The notes under the pieces were generated by a model that saw only the letters and a program-made list of their open reading frames with translations, was not told where the DNA came from and did not search any database. Positions 46,340 to 58,515 of a stretch of DNA of 64,000 nt are shown here, piece after piece. Location: positions 68,602,696 through 68,666,695 of the forward strand of contig CM060188.1 in NCBI GenBank assembly GCA_030549335.1, written 5' to 3'. A program made the translations under genes and the position numbers. The stretch is from Pontederia crassipes (Eukaryota; Streptophyta; Magnoliopsida; Commelinales; Pontederiaceae). Positions within the stretch are counted from its first letter, which is position 1. The number at the start of each line of letters is the position of its first letter.

Positions 46340-47615
46340 TGGCAAGATAGACACCTTGTGATGGGGAATATAGTGATGCCAAGCATAACAACGTCCTTCT
46401 CCGGACATCAAAAGAAGGGACGGAGGAGGAAGATAAAGAGCTTTCCTGTTGTAATCAGATCCTCCCTCTCGAATTCATTACGAGAACACCAGGAACCTTC
46501 AGAATGCACGAGCCCACTGTTGAAAGGCTGAAGATAAGTTCGTCAAAAGCTGAGTGGGTGTCTATATGGGGAGACAAACCTACACCACATGGGTATTCGT
46601 TAACATGAGAAAAACATATTTTGATTAATCCAGATATCTACAAACTTCAGAAAAAAAAAAAACAAAAATTATATCAGATGCAGCTTCCATTCAACAGAAT
46701 ACATAATAACAGCAGGTGGCAAAAAGTTAAACAATTATAAGGAGGTCACTCTTTTATTTTTCAGAAAAAGACAATTAAGAATGATGACTAAGATTGAAAA
46801 GGTGCTAAGTATGCCAACTCAATCCAATCCATAAAACCAGAATGTGTGGCTAACCTGAAACAAATATCTCATTATTAGGAGGTTAATGTACCCTGAAAAA
46901 ACCATTAGGATGTTAAGGTACCAAACAATGGTAAGAGGTACATACTGTCAACTGATCCACTTCTTTGCCTTCAAAATCATCTGAGCCCGGGAAACATACG
47001 ATTTTGTTTAGAATGTGGGAAGCAAAGGATGGAAGTTTCCCCAGGAACTGATTCGAATCAACATTCCTGACCTGCAGAAGTGAGATGAAATGACCAGAAT
47101 TATTAAGATTATAAGATGCATGAATTTTGTAATCTCCAACTTCTATGGATAATAACATCCACATGTAGTTCGTTCTGTTGGCATGCCACATTCAGAACAT
47201 GGGCAGGTATTCAAGACAAGGAATCAACAAAAATTTCATAGGTAAATAACCTTCGCCATCGAATGTCAAGAAACTGAATGCTTAACCCAATTTATAGGCA
47301 GAAAAAATCATGGATAGTCACATAGCATACTTGGTATAAAAACTCATAACCATAATGTTGAACCCTCCTCTTTGCTAAGCTCTTCCAAGGCCTACTGTCT
47401 ACTTGTTCAAGAAGTTCCTGAGAATAAGAATAGCGATAATTGTTTACCTAGAATAAGCATTCGAACAAAGGCAACATGAGCGACCAAAGATATTTTTTTT
47501 TCTCATTTTTACTTACCTGTTCTTCCTTCAAACTGATGAAATCATGCACAATATAGATTCCTGGAATTTGCAGCTCCGATGCAGAAAGGCAGACAGGAAT
47601 CACATCTCCTCGTAT
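46340..47615 (-). pseudogene. ALKBH8-like dioxygenase pseudogene
   Basis: Four consecutive exons of an AlkB-homologue 8-type Fe(II)/2-oxoglutarate dioxygenase, a family that hydroxylates a wobble uridine modification in tRNA. Exons 47615-47517 (IPGIYIVHDFISLKEEQ), 47417-47331 (RPWKSLAKRRVQHYGYEF) and 47071-46946 (RNVDSNQFLGKLPSFAS) are clean, in phase 0 and flanked by GT-AG. The fourth begins at 46604 (VNEYPCGVGLSPHIDTHSAF, with the iron-binding H-x-D), but the preceding acceptor is CAT instead of CAG. About 100 nt into that exon the frame shifts twice before LLLMSGEGRCYAWHHYIPHH near 46390. The N-terminal half, where an RRM domain is expected, is absent. A Copia LTR abuts at 47708. Not functional as it stands. 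Confidence 0.8.
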
Positions 47616-47707
47616 CTACAGGCAAATGGCCAAAGCATTCCATAAATTCGTAAGAGAAATAAGACGGCAAGGAGGTGAATCCTGATAATTCAAGAAGGTA
47701 ATCAAAA

Positions 47708-47865
47708 TGATTTCTGCATATCTTTGAGATTGATTACACAGATATTTATATAGACAATACAAGATAAGAAGTTACAACTAAAATGATATAACAATATAAT
47801 CTGAACAATATGAGTAAATATCAAATAAATCTGTGAGTGTTGGTTGCAGAGATATTGTGTCAACA
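47708..47865 (-). repeat. Short Copia 3' LTR (158 bp)
   Basis: Minus strand: begins TGTTGACACAATATC and ends GCAGAAATCA, with a TATA-like GTCTATATAAATATC inside. TG...CA ends and the position right after pol support the call. Without the partner LTR the edges are inferred. Confidence 0.6.
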
Positions 47866-48008
47866 TGCCCTCGCAAGCTAGGCAGGATGAGAGCGAAGAC
47901 GCAGCTTGTCTCGGAGAAATTGAAAACATGTCGAGCTGAGTGGTCTAGTTAGGAGATCTGCAACATTATCCGTTGAGGAAATAAATCGCACTTGCAGACG
48001 ACGATGAG

Positions 48009-49550
48009 TTAATCCACATCAATATGTTTAGTACGAGCATGGAAAACAAGATTTGCAGTCAAATAAGTTGTCCCCAAGTTATCGCACCATAGGAGCGGAG
48101 TAGTAGCTGAGACATGGAGGTCTTGAAGCAATGAACGAAGCCAGATAAGTTCAGCAGTAGTATCAGCCAAGGACTTGTACTCAGACTCTGTGGAGGACCT
48201 GGAGACTGTACGCTGCTTTCGAGATGACCACGAAATGGGATTCACATCAAGATAGATAAGATACCCGCCGATGGATTTGCGATCCCTAGAGCAGCCTGCC
48301 CAATCTGCGTCTGAAAATGCATGTAATTGGCCTAAAGTAGTGGGGGATAGGTGAAGACCAATGTGTTTTGTGCCATTCAAGTAGAGGAGAATGCATTTCA
48401 CGTGCTGCCAATGTTTGTCTAGCGGATTTTGCATATGCTGTAGACATAGTTGACAGCAAAAGCGAGGTCCGGACGAGTGATGGTCATGTATTGCAGCGTC
48501 CCTACAACATGCCTATATAAGAATGGATCAGGAGGCTCCATAGAGGATGTAGCAGGAGCTGCAGATCTTAATTGAATGGGAGAATGCACTGGTTTAGATT
48601 GAAGCATGTTTGTGCGAGATAAAATATCAGTAATATATTTTTGTTGGGAAAGAAGTCCACCCCTAGAAGATTGCAGAACTTCAATGTTAAGAAAAAATGA
48701 CAGGGCTCCAAGATCACGAATAGGAAATATGGACCCAAGATATTGTACTGCTGCATCAATGTGGGAAGTGTTGGAGTCAGTGATGACCAAATCATCGACA
48801 TACGCAAGTAAATATATCAGTTAGAGCCACGATGATAAACAAATAAAGAAGTATCCGCTACGAAGGCAGTGAAACCAAAAGAGCATAGTGCATCATTTAG
48901 TTTGAAAAACCAAGCACGAGGTGCCTGCTTCAGGCCATAGATGGACTTGTGAAGAAGACAAACATGGTCTCGTCGTGCCTCATCAATAAAACCCGGTGGC
49001 TATTCCATGTAAACCACTTCCTATAAATCGCCATGAAGGAAGGCATTGCTGATGTCCAATTGGCGCAATGGCCACTGCTGAGACACGACTAAGGAAAGAA
49101 CAACTCTAATGGTAGTGGGCTTGATCACCGGGCTGGAAGTCTCAAAATAATTAATACCTTCTTGTTGATAAAAACCTTTGGCCATAAGGCGGGCTTTGTG
49201 ACCCTCAATAGAACCATCTGGGTTATACTTAGTTTTAAATATACATTTGCAGCCAATTATAGACATAGTAGAAGTGCGAGGTACAAGTGTCTAGGTCCCA
49301 TTGGCCAGTAAAGCAGAGATTTCAGCAGACATAGCAGTACGCCAATGAAGAAACTTGTTGGCAGAGGAGAAGCAAGTGGGTACAGAGTTAGGGGCTTGAA
49401 TGAGAGCAGTGGAGGTTCGAAGGCTAGCAAGTTCACGATAATTAACTTTGGTATGAGGACGAAGTTGGCGAGGAGAAGAGGCAGAGGTACCAGTGATATG
49501 AACTGGTGGGGGAGATGATGATCGTGGGACGAAATAGGGAGCAAAGAGGT
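48009..49550 (-). pseudogene. Copia reverse transcriptase and RNase H, broken
   Basis: Reading down the minus strand: GCKCIFKTKYNPDGSIEGHK and LDISNAFLHGDL (RT start, 49266-49021), then the catalytic YVDDLVIT near 48790. RDLGALSFFLNIEV and SQQKYITDIL follow (48790-48600). Last come RPDLAFAVNY, DADWAGCSRDRKSIGGYLIY, SWSSRKQRTVSRSSTESEYK and RTKHIDVD, the RNase H region (to 48009). Stops and frame changes occur near 49000, 48800 and 48430. The protein would have copied the element's RNA into DNA. It is recognisable but inactive. Confidence 0.82.
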
Positions 49551-49557
49551 AGGTTGT

Positions 49558-50050
49558 CACTACAAGAACATAGCCTATTATAAACGGTTAGAACCGTCTG
49601 TAATAGGCTGAGAACCGTCGAAAATGACATTTTTTGATGGGTTTTTTGACGGATAGCATCCGTGCGAAAATGACGCGTCGCAAATGATTTGCGACGGTTA
49701 TTTTTGAATCGTCGACATCTTCGACGGTCCAGCTAGCGGGCGCATCCGTTGAATGTTGAAGATTTAAGACGGTTTGAGCCGTCGATATGTATCGACGGTT
49801 TGAACTATCGATACTATCGACGTTTCAAGCTGTCAAAAATTTAGATCGACGATTTGAGTCGTCGATTCAACAGTTGAGTTTCGAGACTCAAATCATCGTT
49901 AACTTTGGACAGTTAAAATCTTTGATGCTTAGTGACGGGTAAGACCGTCTATAAGTTTGGACGGACGGTTAGAACCGTCGATAAGTATCGAAAAAATTAA
50001 ATGTCGATGATTATTTTTTTTAATGTTTCCGACGGTTCTAACCGTCGAAA
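49558..50050. repeat. CACTA subterminal repeat array
   Basis: About a dozen copies of GACGGTT or its inverse AACCGTC, several as palindromes GACGGTTAGAACCGTC (near 49960) and GACGGTTCTAACCGTC (near 50030). In CACTA elements such repeats are binding sites for the element's own DNA-binding protein. Confidence 0.75.
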
Positions 50051-50550
50051 ACAATAATAAAAATAAAAAAGACAGAAATTGTCTGTCCAAATAGATAATA
50101 CAATAAACGATCCATTTGGATCATAATAATCAAATGCAACACATAATTATGTTCAACACAACACAACAATTGTCCAAACATAAGAAATGCAACACATAAT
50201 TTCCAACACAACACAAATCTAGAACATAACAATTGGCCAACACAAATGCAACACATAATGTCTTGGAAACATGAAGATAGTAAGCAAAGCAAAGCATAAT
50301 GTCTTGGTCACAAGAAGATGGACACATGGGCTGAGAAAAATGATGTGGTCTCGCCTTCCCCGTCGGATCTCAAGAACTTGATGAATTGGCAATTCGATCC
50401 ACTTTTCGCAAGGTACCTCGATCATCACTTCACAGCACAAAGAGTCGGGAGAGAATGAGTTTTGTAGAACAAATATGTAGAATGTTATCAACTATGGGAA
50501 GTGAGTTAGCACCTTGTCTGAGTGCAACAAAACACAAAAAAGACTATAGT
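50051..50550 (-). other. CACTA internal sequence before the retroelement
   Basis: Starts with ACACAACACAAC-like repeats. A 90-codon minus-strand frame (50491-50219) may be the end of a transposon gene, but no domain is recognised. Confidence 0.3.
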
Positions 50551-51332
50551 ACTGTTATTCCGACTTTTTGACATTGCAAATTTGACTCCTCGTTTCTATT
50601 TATATGATGCATGACTGTTTAGAATTTATGCCCGATTTCAATTAGATCGAGAGATCAATTGTTTTCTGCTTTAACTAGTTTCATCCGATAGGAGAAATTA
50701 GTTACATTACTTGCTATGTTTCTAGTGATTGTTGGTTTACTGTTCGTTTAAAGATCGAGAGATCTGCTATTGTGACTATTATGAGGTGAGAACCCTTAAC
50801 AGTCGTGAGAGGTGGCAACTGCATTTGATCACTTGATTAAGATTAAAAGAATGAGTTGTAGGAGATCGAGAGGTCGAACTCTTCTTCTGATTAAGGATGA
50901 GAATCTTATTAATCAGTAATTTTGATTCCGTGATTAGCAGCTACTCTCTTCTTGATTTATAGATACACCGATAGGCTGAGAGATATAGTGAACTTATAAA
51001 ATCAGTAAGTCGAACACGGTAATTGCAATAGCATCAATGAGTTCATTACAAGGGAAACTCTTCCATCACTCCTTGATCTTTTCTTACTTTCCTTTGTTAT
51101 TCTTAATCTATGTTCGTTCATTCATCTGATTTATTCTTAATAATTTCGTGACAATTTTTGGGATATAATTAGAATAAGTAATCGATCTAAATCAATGGTG
51201 TTACGACACTTAGGTTTTCTACTCGACCTGTGCACTTGCAGTTGCGTGAACTCTAGAGTAAAATTAAAATGCGACTAGAATTATTTCCTGTGCGAGAATC
51301 CATAATTCCATAACTACGATAAGTTCACGTCA
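50551..51332 (+). repeat. Athila 5' LTR, truncated
   Basis: 782 bp, closely matching 60262-61043 of the 3' LTR with no net length change (for example GACTTTTTGACATTGCAAAT at both starts). It lacks the first 298 bp of the 3' LTR. It ends GTTCACGTCA. Confidence 0.85.
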
Positions 51333-51338
51333 AGTTTT

Positions 51339-51355
51339 TGGCCCGTTGCCGGGGA
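51339..51355 (+). other. Primer binding site (tRNA-Asp type)
   Basis: TGGCCCGTTGCCGGGGA, six bases after the LTR, is complementary to the 3' end of plant tRNA-Asp except for one missing G (usual form TGGCGCCGTTGCCGGGGA). Athila elements use this primer. Confidence 0.8.
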
Positions 51356-51447
51356 TTTAGATTATTTACTTTTTATTTATATCCTTGTTTAGTTGATTTA
51401 GTAATATTCACTGCTGAATCTTTTCAATTGATTTCAGGGATTAGTAT

Positions 51448-52485
51448 ATGCCCAGAAACATTCGTGGCCAATTGTTTGAACTAGACCCTGAAATTGATCG
51501 TACTTTTAAAAGAAGGGTGCAAGAGTATAAGAACAGAACATCCTTTCTTGAAGATACAAGCAGCACTCAATCCATAGAGCTCGAAGAGAATTCTGATCTG
51601 GAAGCAAAAATGATGGCTCAACAACAAGAGCCACTTCAACCACGACCACCAGTCTCATCATTGGAAGAATTATATACTCCCACTGCAGATGGACTAGAGT
51701 TTGCGATTTTGAAGCCTGCCATTCAAGACAACAATTTCGAGTTAAAATCGTCTCTAATCTCTACAATCCAACAAAACTAATTTGGAGGAATTCCAGATGA
51801 GGAACCAAATCAACCTTAAAAATTTTCTGGAAATATGTGAGACCACCAAGTTAAATGGAGTATCACCAGAGGCATTGAGATTAAGGGTTTTCTCTTTCTC
51901 GTTAAGGGGTAAAGTCAAGCAATGACTACAATCATTGGAACCCCAGGAATTAACTACCTGGGAGCAACTAGTAAAAATATTTTTGTCAGAATATTTTCCT
52001 CCCAGTAAAACCATAAGAATCAGAAATCAAATCATTGGTTTTGTGCAAAAATATCAGGAGACATTGTATAAAGCTTGGTTAAGGTTTAAGACATTGCTAA
52101 TGTCATGTCCTCATCATGGTTTAAGCAAATGGATTTTGGTTTAATCCTTTCACAATGGACTCAATTACACTTCAAAAATGGCACTTGACAATGCTGAAGA
52201 TGGTGTGTTTATAAAGAAAAAATGTAGATGAAGCTTATCAACTTATAGAAGAAATAGCTAGGAATCAACATTTCCTAGCTCATTCAAGCTCTAATGAGTC
52301 AGTTGCATTAACTCAAACTCGATTTGATGATGAGGATTTTTCTTCTAAAGTGGAGTATATAGTTCAAAAAGTAATTAGTAGACTGAGACTCGAAGCTACT
52401 CCTACTGTCAACATGATAGCAAGATGCTGCAGGATATGTGGTTCGCCTGATCACATTTCCATGCACTGTGAACTACTAAAATAGC
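51448..52485 (+). pseudogene. Athila gag, broken
   Basis: The first frame (51448-51780) begins MPRNIRGQLFELDPEIDRTF. After a stop, the capsid core follows in another frame: NFLEICETTKLNGVSPEAL, LRVFSFSLRGKVK, TTWEQLVKIFLSEYFPP and LRFKTLLMSCPHHGL. Near 52430 is a zinc knuckle CRICGSPDHISMHC (CX2CX4HX4C). It would form the virus-like particle of the element. At least two stops and one frame change separate the parts. Confidence 0.8.
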
Positions 52486-53155
52486 AAGGACATCAACAAC
52501 AGGCAAATGCGATAGGTCCTTATCCATCGAATAGTGATCAGTATTCTAACACTTTCAATCCTGGATGGAGGAACAATTCAAAGTTTTCCTACAGAGACAA
52601 CCCTCAACAAACTCAAGTTCCCACTTGGCAAAACAGATTTAATCAAAGAGCACAACTTCAAAACTCTTCGCCGGATCAAGGGTCATCTTCCACGAAAAAG
52701 CTAGAAGTAATGATGGAAAAATATATGTCAAAACAAGGCACTCTGATCTAGATTGAAAGTCTCTCCATTCATAACAAAATGCTGAAAACACAGATAGCTC
52801 AACAAGCTGCATTTTCTTCAAGACAATCGAGAAATTTACTCGGACAACCAGAGAAGAATCCAAAAAAATAAGTTCAAGCTGTACCTTAAGAAGTGAAAAA
52901 ACAATAGACAACACCAAAAGAACAAGATCAGAGGTCTCAACAGAGGCAAACGAGGGGATTGGTGAACAAGGTCAAATGGTTCAACCAGAGGTTATAATGA
53001 ATGAACAAAATAAATCCAAACAACAACTTATTGAAGGACAATCCAGCTATTCTTCTTAGATACCATTTCCTAAAGCCCTTGAAAAATCCCGACAGGATCA
53101 ACAGTTTGGCAAGTTCGTAGAAATTCTAAAGAAACTTTATATTAATGTACCTTTC

Positions 53156-53602
53156 GTGGAAGCTATACAAGAAATGCCAACATATCCAAAATTCCTCAAA
53201 GACATTCTATCGAAGAAGAGGAGGATACAAGAAAATGAAACAGTTGCACTAACTACTGAGGCAAGTGCTGTAATTCAAAACAAATTGCCTCCAAAGCTAA
53301 AAGATCCTGGGAGTTTTTCTATACCGTGTGAAATTGGAAATCGAAGAATACAAAGAGCTTTGTGTGATCTTGGTGTCTCAATGAGTGTTATTCCTCTGTC
53401 ATTGTGTAGAAATCTCGAAATGAGTGATATTAAGCCCACGAATATGTCTCTCCAATTAGCAGACCGATCTATAAAAATTCCACAAGAAATTCTGGAGGAT
53501 ATACCAATCAAAGTAGGAAATTTCTACGTACCAGCTGACTTTGTGGTTTTAGACATGGATGAAGATAATCAAACTCCATTCTTTTGGGGAGACCTTTCCT
53601 AG
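53156..53602 (+). pseudogene. Athila aspartic protease region
   Basis: Retropepsin region with ALCDLGVSMSVIPLSL. The usual catalytic triad context is D-L-G-A-S, here with Val for Ala. It ends at a stop near 53602 after TPFFWGD (usually a PILGRPFLA-like motif), so the region is partly decayed. It would process the polyprotein. Confidence 0.75.
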
Positions 53603-53773
53603 CTACCGCCGGAGTAGTGATAGACGTTAAACAAGGTCGTCTTACTTTTCAAATAAGTGATGACACAGTCAAATTTTGACTGAATCACATTATTAATTAT
53701 CCAGACATGAAAGATCACCATTTTCAACCTGAGCTCATATATCAGACCCTCCCTTGAAGCTCAAAAATCATCT

Positions 53774-55361
53774 TTGTGTATAGAAGAAGAAGCAAGCATT
53801 CTTACAAGTCATATGCTCTCAACAAAAATACAACACTCCGACAATCCTCTAGAGGACCAATCTGCAGATTTCATGCAACCGTCTAACTCAAAGAAGCCAA
53901 CGCAACCGGAGTTAAAGAAACTTCCTCAAAATATCAAGTATGAATTTTTAGGAGAATATTTCACTTATCCAATAATTGTCAGTGCAGATTTAAAGACAAC
54001 TCAACTTCAGCAACTATTGGACAAGTTAAAAGCTTACAAGCATGTCATCAGATACACATTGGACGATCTCAAAGGAATCAACCCTGCTATATGCATGCAT
54101 CGTATCCATATGGAAAAAGATTATAAACCTTCCATAGAAGGACAAAGAAGGCTTAATCCAGCAATGAAAGAAGTGATGAAAAAAGAAGTGATTAAACTTT
54201 TGAATGCAGCAATTATCTATCCCATATCAGACAAAAATCAGTGGGTGAGCCCTGTGTAGGTCGTGCCAAAAAGGGTAGAATGACTGTAGTAAAGACAGAT
54301 TCGAACAAACTCATTTCTACATGAATAGTAACTGGGTGGAGGATGTGTATCGACATTAAAAAACTTAATAAAGCCACTCGAAAGGACCATTTTTCACTAC
54401 CCTTTATTGATCAGATGTTAGAAAGGCTAGCAAATCACTCTTACTTCTGCTTCCTGGATGGATTTTCTGCATTTCATAAAATTCCTCTTCATCCAAAAGA
54501 TCAGGAAAAAACTATCTTTATCTGTCCTTATGGAACCTTTGCATACAACAGAATGCCCTTTGGATTATGTAATGCTCCAACAAGCTTTCAAAGATGCATG
54601 ATGTCAATCTTTTTCGATTATATTTAAGAAATAATGGAGGTGTCCATGGACGACTTTTTAGTGTATGGCACTTCCTTTGAAATTTGTCTGTCGAATCTAG
54701 GAAAGGTATTACAGAGATGTGCTGAATCTAATCTCGTGTTGAACTGGGAGAAATGCCACTTCATGGTACAAGAAGGAGTAATTTTGGGGCATATTATTTC
54801 GGGCCGGGGCATTAAAGTTGACAAAGCCAAAATAGAGGTAATTGAAAAATTACCTCCGCCTACTAATATCAAGGGAATCAGAAGTTTCCTGGGATATGCT
54901 AGATTTTATCGACGTTTCATCAAGAACTTTTCTCTTATCGTAAGGCCTTTAACAAAATTCCTATCTAAAGAATCAGAGTTTATATTTGATGAGCACTGTT
55001 TAGAGGCCTTTGAAACCCTGAAAAGAGCTCTTACAACAGCTCCATTTATCCAACCACTCGATTGGTCTTTGCCTTTCGAAATTATGTGTAATGCTAGTAA
55101 TCAAGCTGTGGGAGCAGTATTGGGACAAAGGAAGGATAAAAAGCAACATGCAATTTATTATGCTAGCAAAACATTGGATGAAGTACAAATCAATTATGCC
55201 ACAACTGAAAAGGAATTCCTAGCAATCGTTTTTGCAATAGACAAATTCAGATTCTATCTAGTTGGCTCCAAAGTCATTGTGCATATTGATCATCAAGCTG
55301 TACGATATTTGATTGCTAAAAAAGGTGACAAACCTAGACTCATCAGATGGATCCTTTTGTT
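53774..55361 (+). pseudogene. Athila reverse transcriptase and RNase H
   Basis: RT N-terminal part: KLPQNIKYEFLGE, CMHRIHMEKDYKPS, QRRLNPAMKEVMKKEV and IIYPISD (53774-54259). Fingers and palm: CIDIKKLNKATRKDHFSLPF and MPFGLCNAPTSFQRCM (54343-54627). After a stop comes the catalytic SMDDF (usually YMDD or FMDDF) at 54646. [20 protein letters not shown] follows, then RNase H with [13 protein letters not shown], where the first active-site Asp is Asn. [19 protein letters not shown] comes next, up to the MITE. It is inactive through stops and the altered residues. Confidence 0.83.
55354..55361 (+). repeat. Left copy of the MITE target duplication
   Basis: CTTTTGTT, identical to 55754-55761. Confidence 0.9.
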
Positions 55362-55753
55362 TAGAGGTGTTCATGGGTCGGGTCAAACCCGACCCGAACA
55401 GGCCAAGGTTGGCCGGGTCGGGTCCTTTGATTTTTGGGGCTGCAACCTGAACCGACCCGACCCGGGCTGGGCCGGGTCAGTTCGGGTCTAATACAAAAAG
55501 TATTTATTATTTTATTTTTAATACAAAATAAAGTATTTTTAAATATAAAAAATATTATTTTAAATATATATACTTTTCTACATTTAAAATAATTTATTTC
55601 ATATTTTTTAAAATTTTAAATGATATAAAACTATATATTTAACTAAAAAATAATTAAAAATTGGGTCTATCGGGTCGGGGCGGGTCGGGTCATGATCGGG
55701 TCGGGTCGGATTTTTGAGTTCACCGGGTCGACCCAACCCGATGAACACCCCTA
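55362..55753. mobile_element. hAT-type MITE inside the Athila pol region
   Basis: 392 bp. Ends TAGAGGTGTTCATGGGTCGG and the inverse TAGGGGTGTTCATCGGGTTG form a terminal inverted repeat, and the interior is AT-rich with GGGTCGGGT-rich subterminal parts. It is flanked by perfect 8-bp duplications CTTTTGTT (55354-55361 and 55754-55761), as for hAT elements. Removing it and one duplication copy makes the host pol frame continuous across the junction. It encodes no protein. Confidence 0.93.
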
Positions 55754-55761
55754 CTTTTGTT

Positions 55762-57021
55762 ACAGGAATTTGATTTAGAAATCAAAGATCGAAGAGGAAC
55801 AAAAAATTTAGTAGCTGATCATCTCTCTTGACTCCAATTAACAGAGCAAGACGTTAATCCTGGCACTCACAGAGCTATTAATGACTCTTTTCAAGATGAT
55901 CAATTATTTCGATCCAGAAAACACAACTTCTTGGTTTGCCGATTATGTTAACTACTTAGCTTCCGGAGTTCTACGATCTGATCTGTTCTATCAACAAAAG
56001 AAGAAATTCTTCTCAGATATTAAATACTACTTTTGGAATGAACCATTTCTCTTTAAATAATGTGCGGATGGAAGATATCGTAGGTGTGTACCAGACGAGG
56101 AACAATCTACTATACTACAGGAATGCCACTCATCTCCTTATGGTGGTCATGGAGGATACAAGAAAATGGCTTCTAAAGTTTTCCAAATAGGTTTTTATTG
56201 GCCAACTCTATTCAAAAATGCTATAAATGTTGTTAATCTTGTGATGCTTGTCAAAGAACCAGAAATATAGGTAGAAGAAATGAAGCACCTTAGCAGCTTA
56301 TACTTGTGGTAGAAGTATTCGATGTATGGGGAGTGGACTACATGGGACCTTTTCCTCCCTCGTGTGGATACAAGTTCATACTTCTAGCTGTTGATTATGT
56401 CTCAAAGTGATTGAGGCTATCCCTACAATCTCAGCAAACCCAAAGTCGATTGTTAAACTCTTTAAAGATATAATATTTCCAAGGTTTGGGGTGCCCAGAT
56501 TGATTATTAGTGATGGAGGATCACATTTTATCGAACATAGTTTTGAAAAGTTGTTGCTCAAATATGGAGTCAAACATCGAATTTCTACCGCCTATCATCC
56601 TCAAACTAATGGCCAAGCAGAAGTCTCGAATAGAGAGATAAAAATAATTCTCGAGAAAACCGTCTCAATAACTAGGAAGGATTCGAGTCTGAAACTTAAT
56701 GAATCATTGTGGGCATACCGGATTGCATATAAAACACCAATTGGGACAACACCATTCAAGTTGATTTATGGCAAGCATTGTTACCTACCGGTGGAATTAG
56801 AACATAAGGCTTTCTGGGCAATTATAACACTAAACTATGATATCCAAGCAGCCTCTGGAAATCGATTATTGCATCTCAATGAGTTAGATGAATTGAGACT
56901 AGATGCCTATAACAATTCCCGCATCTATAAAGAAAGAACAAAGAAATGGCATGATATGCACATATTGAGAAGGAGTTTTAAGGAAGGCGACCAGGTTCTG
57001 TTATTCAACTCTCGACTATGA
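55762..57021 (+). pseudogene. Athila integrase
   Basis: After the MITE: EFDLEIKDRRGTKNLVADHLS closes the RNase H-integrase linker. A zinc-binding part (CHSSPYGGHGG near 56130, then CQR-like) is in broken frames. The core is intact from 56407 to 57021: FGVPRLIISDGGSHF with the catalytic Asp, then STAYHPQTNGQAEVSNREIK with the catalytic Glu, and LIYGKHCYLPVELEHKAFWA. It would insert the element's cDNA. Stops near 55832, 55950, 56060 and 56410 disable it. Confidence 0.83.
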
Positions 57022-57717
57022 CTTTTTCCCAGGAAGTTAAGAACGCGATAGTCTGGACCGTTTATTATCGAAAATTATATCCCCATGGCGCAGTGGATAT
57101 AAAAAATAGCAATTCCAAAAATTTTAAGGTCAATGGGCAGAGATTGAAATGTTACAATCCAGGTGCAGTAAGGTTCGAAGAAATTTTACACCTGCAATCG
57201 GACCACTAGAAAAAATAAAGTTGAGCCAACGACGTTAAAAAAAAGCGCTACAGGGAGACAACACAATCAAATAAATGGTCAGCACCATGTCAGCACCCAC
57301 AAGTCAGAAGTATCAGAAAAATCACCTAAAAGTACACTTTTTAGATTTAATTGAGAATCCCAACAGAATCTAACACCATATCTACCCAAACACTCACTTT
57401 TCCAAGTCCCACACGAACTCCCTCACGTCGCTTCATTTTCCACCTAACCGACTAATTCCTCCCCCAACACCCATTGTACCTCGGCCACTCGAAATCCCTA
57501 ACAGCTCTCCACCGTCCTTTGAGAAATCTCAAGCATCCTCCACCCCTACGATCGCTGAAATCTTCAACCTACCAATCGGCAACATGAAAAGGACGCGTAC
57601 ATCGTCTGAATCCGTGACCAACAGTTCTTTTGAGTCCATCAGGCGTCGACTTCGTCCGGATGGTCTCCTGCAACCAACATCCGACCTACGACAGTCGAAA
57701 AATAGCAATGAAGCTCA

Positions 57718-58515
57718 ATGCCTCCTCAACACCAGGTTCAGAAATTTTCTTCTACTCGATTCTTGGACTTTTCCACTCTTGAATCTCTCGGACTATTCGA
57801 TGATGACAGAATCATACTTCACCGATCCTATCTCCTCCTCTTTATGAAGCGATGGGACCTCTACAAAGAGGTATCAGTTGAATTCTTAGGAACTCTATAT
57901 CCTACCAGTTTTGATGAAGATGGTGTTCCTGACCACGTCGAGTTTTGTTTGTGCAATCACGATCTCACTATGAGCCTAGATACTCTAGCTCGTTTCCTGA
58001 ATCTCCCCAATACCAGCCACCGAACCCCTCCACCTTCCTTTCCTACATTCGAAGTTTGGTATCAACTTACTGGTCGACGTATAGATAACATGCTACATCT
58101 AGTCGGCCAAGCTCTTAAGAACCCTGTTCTTCGATATCTCCATATCCTTCTTACCAATACCGTCCTAATCCGTCCTAATGATTACGAGCGGGATTTTGTT
58201 TCTACTGACGAACTTTTTATCCTCTGGTGTCTTCTGTCCAACACAAAGGTTAACCTCGCGTCATTTTTCTTGCAAAGTTTGATTACAGAGTCAACCCACG
58301 AAAGTAATCAAATCCTCTGCAGCAACCTCATTACACCCCTAGCAGAACACTATGTGTTCTTAGGAGACACCACCCCTATAGCTACCACATTGATCGATTT
58401 GGATTTCTTGATCAAAGAAGGTGTTCTTCTCACGGTAATCGACCAACATTTTTTGCGACAATCTAATCCATCCGCCTCTTCCAATTGCCTGACCCTCGAT
58501 AGACTTCAATCCTAG
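57718..58515 (+). pseudogene. Athila-type ORF (envelope-position protein)
   Basis: A 265-codon open frame located 3' of pol. Segments such as FLGTLYPTSFDEDGVPDHVE, RFLNLPN and DYERDFVSTDELFILWCLLS resemble the plant Athila ORF1-type protein of unknown function. An overlapping frame at 57584-57847 probably holds the true N-terminus, so one frameshift is likely. A following frame (58533-58817) ends in a coiled-coil-like QDIQALKDQLHNLEQ. No signal peptide or membrane segment is evident. Confidence 0.65.

Larger units (their letters stand above)
47708..49557 (-). mobile_element. Ty1/copia element with a short LTR, cut by a CACTA element
   Basis: Minus-strand 3' part of a Copia element. Its 3' LTR is 47865-47708, preceded by a purine-rich GCGAGGGCA tract. 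The pol region runs up to 49557, where a CACTA terminus begins. The 5' LTR, gag and most of the integrase are not in the adjoining sequence and would be expected beyond the right edge of the CACTA element, outside the window. Confidence 0.75.
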
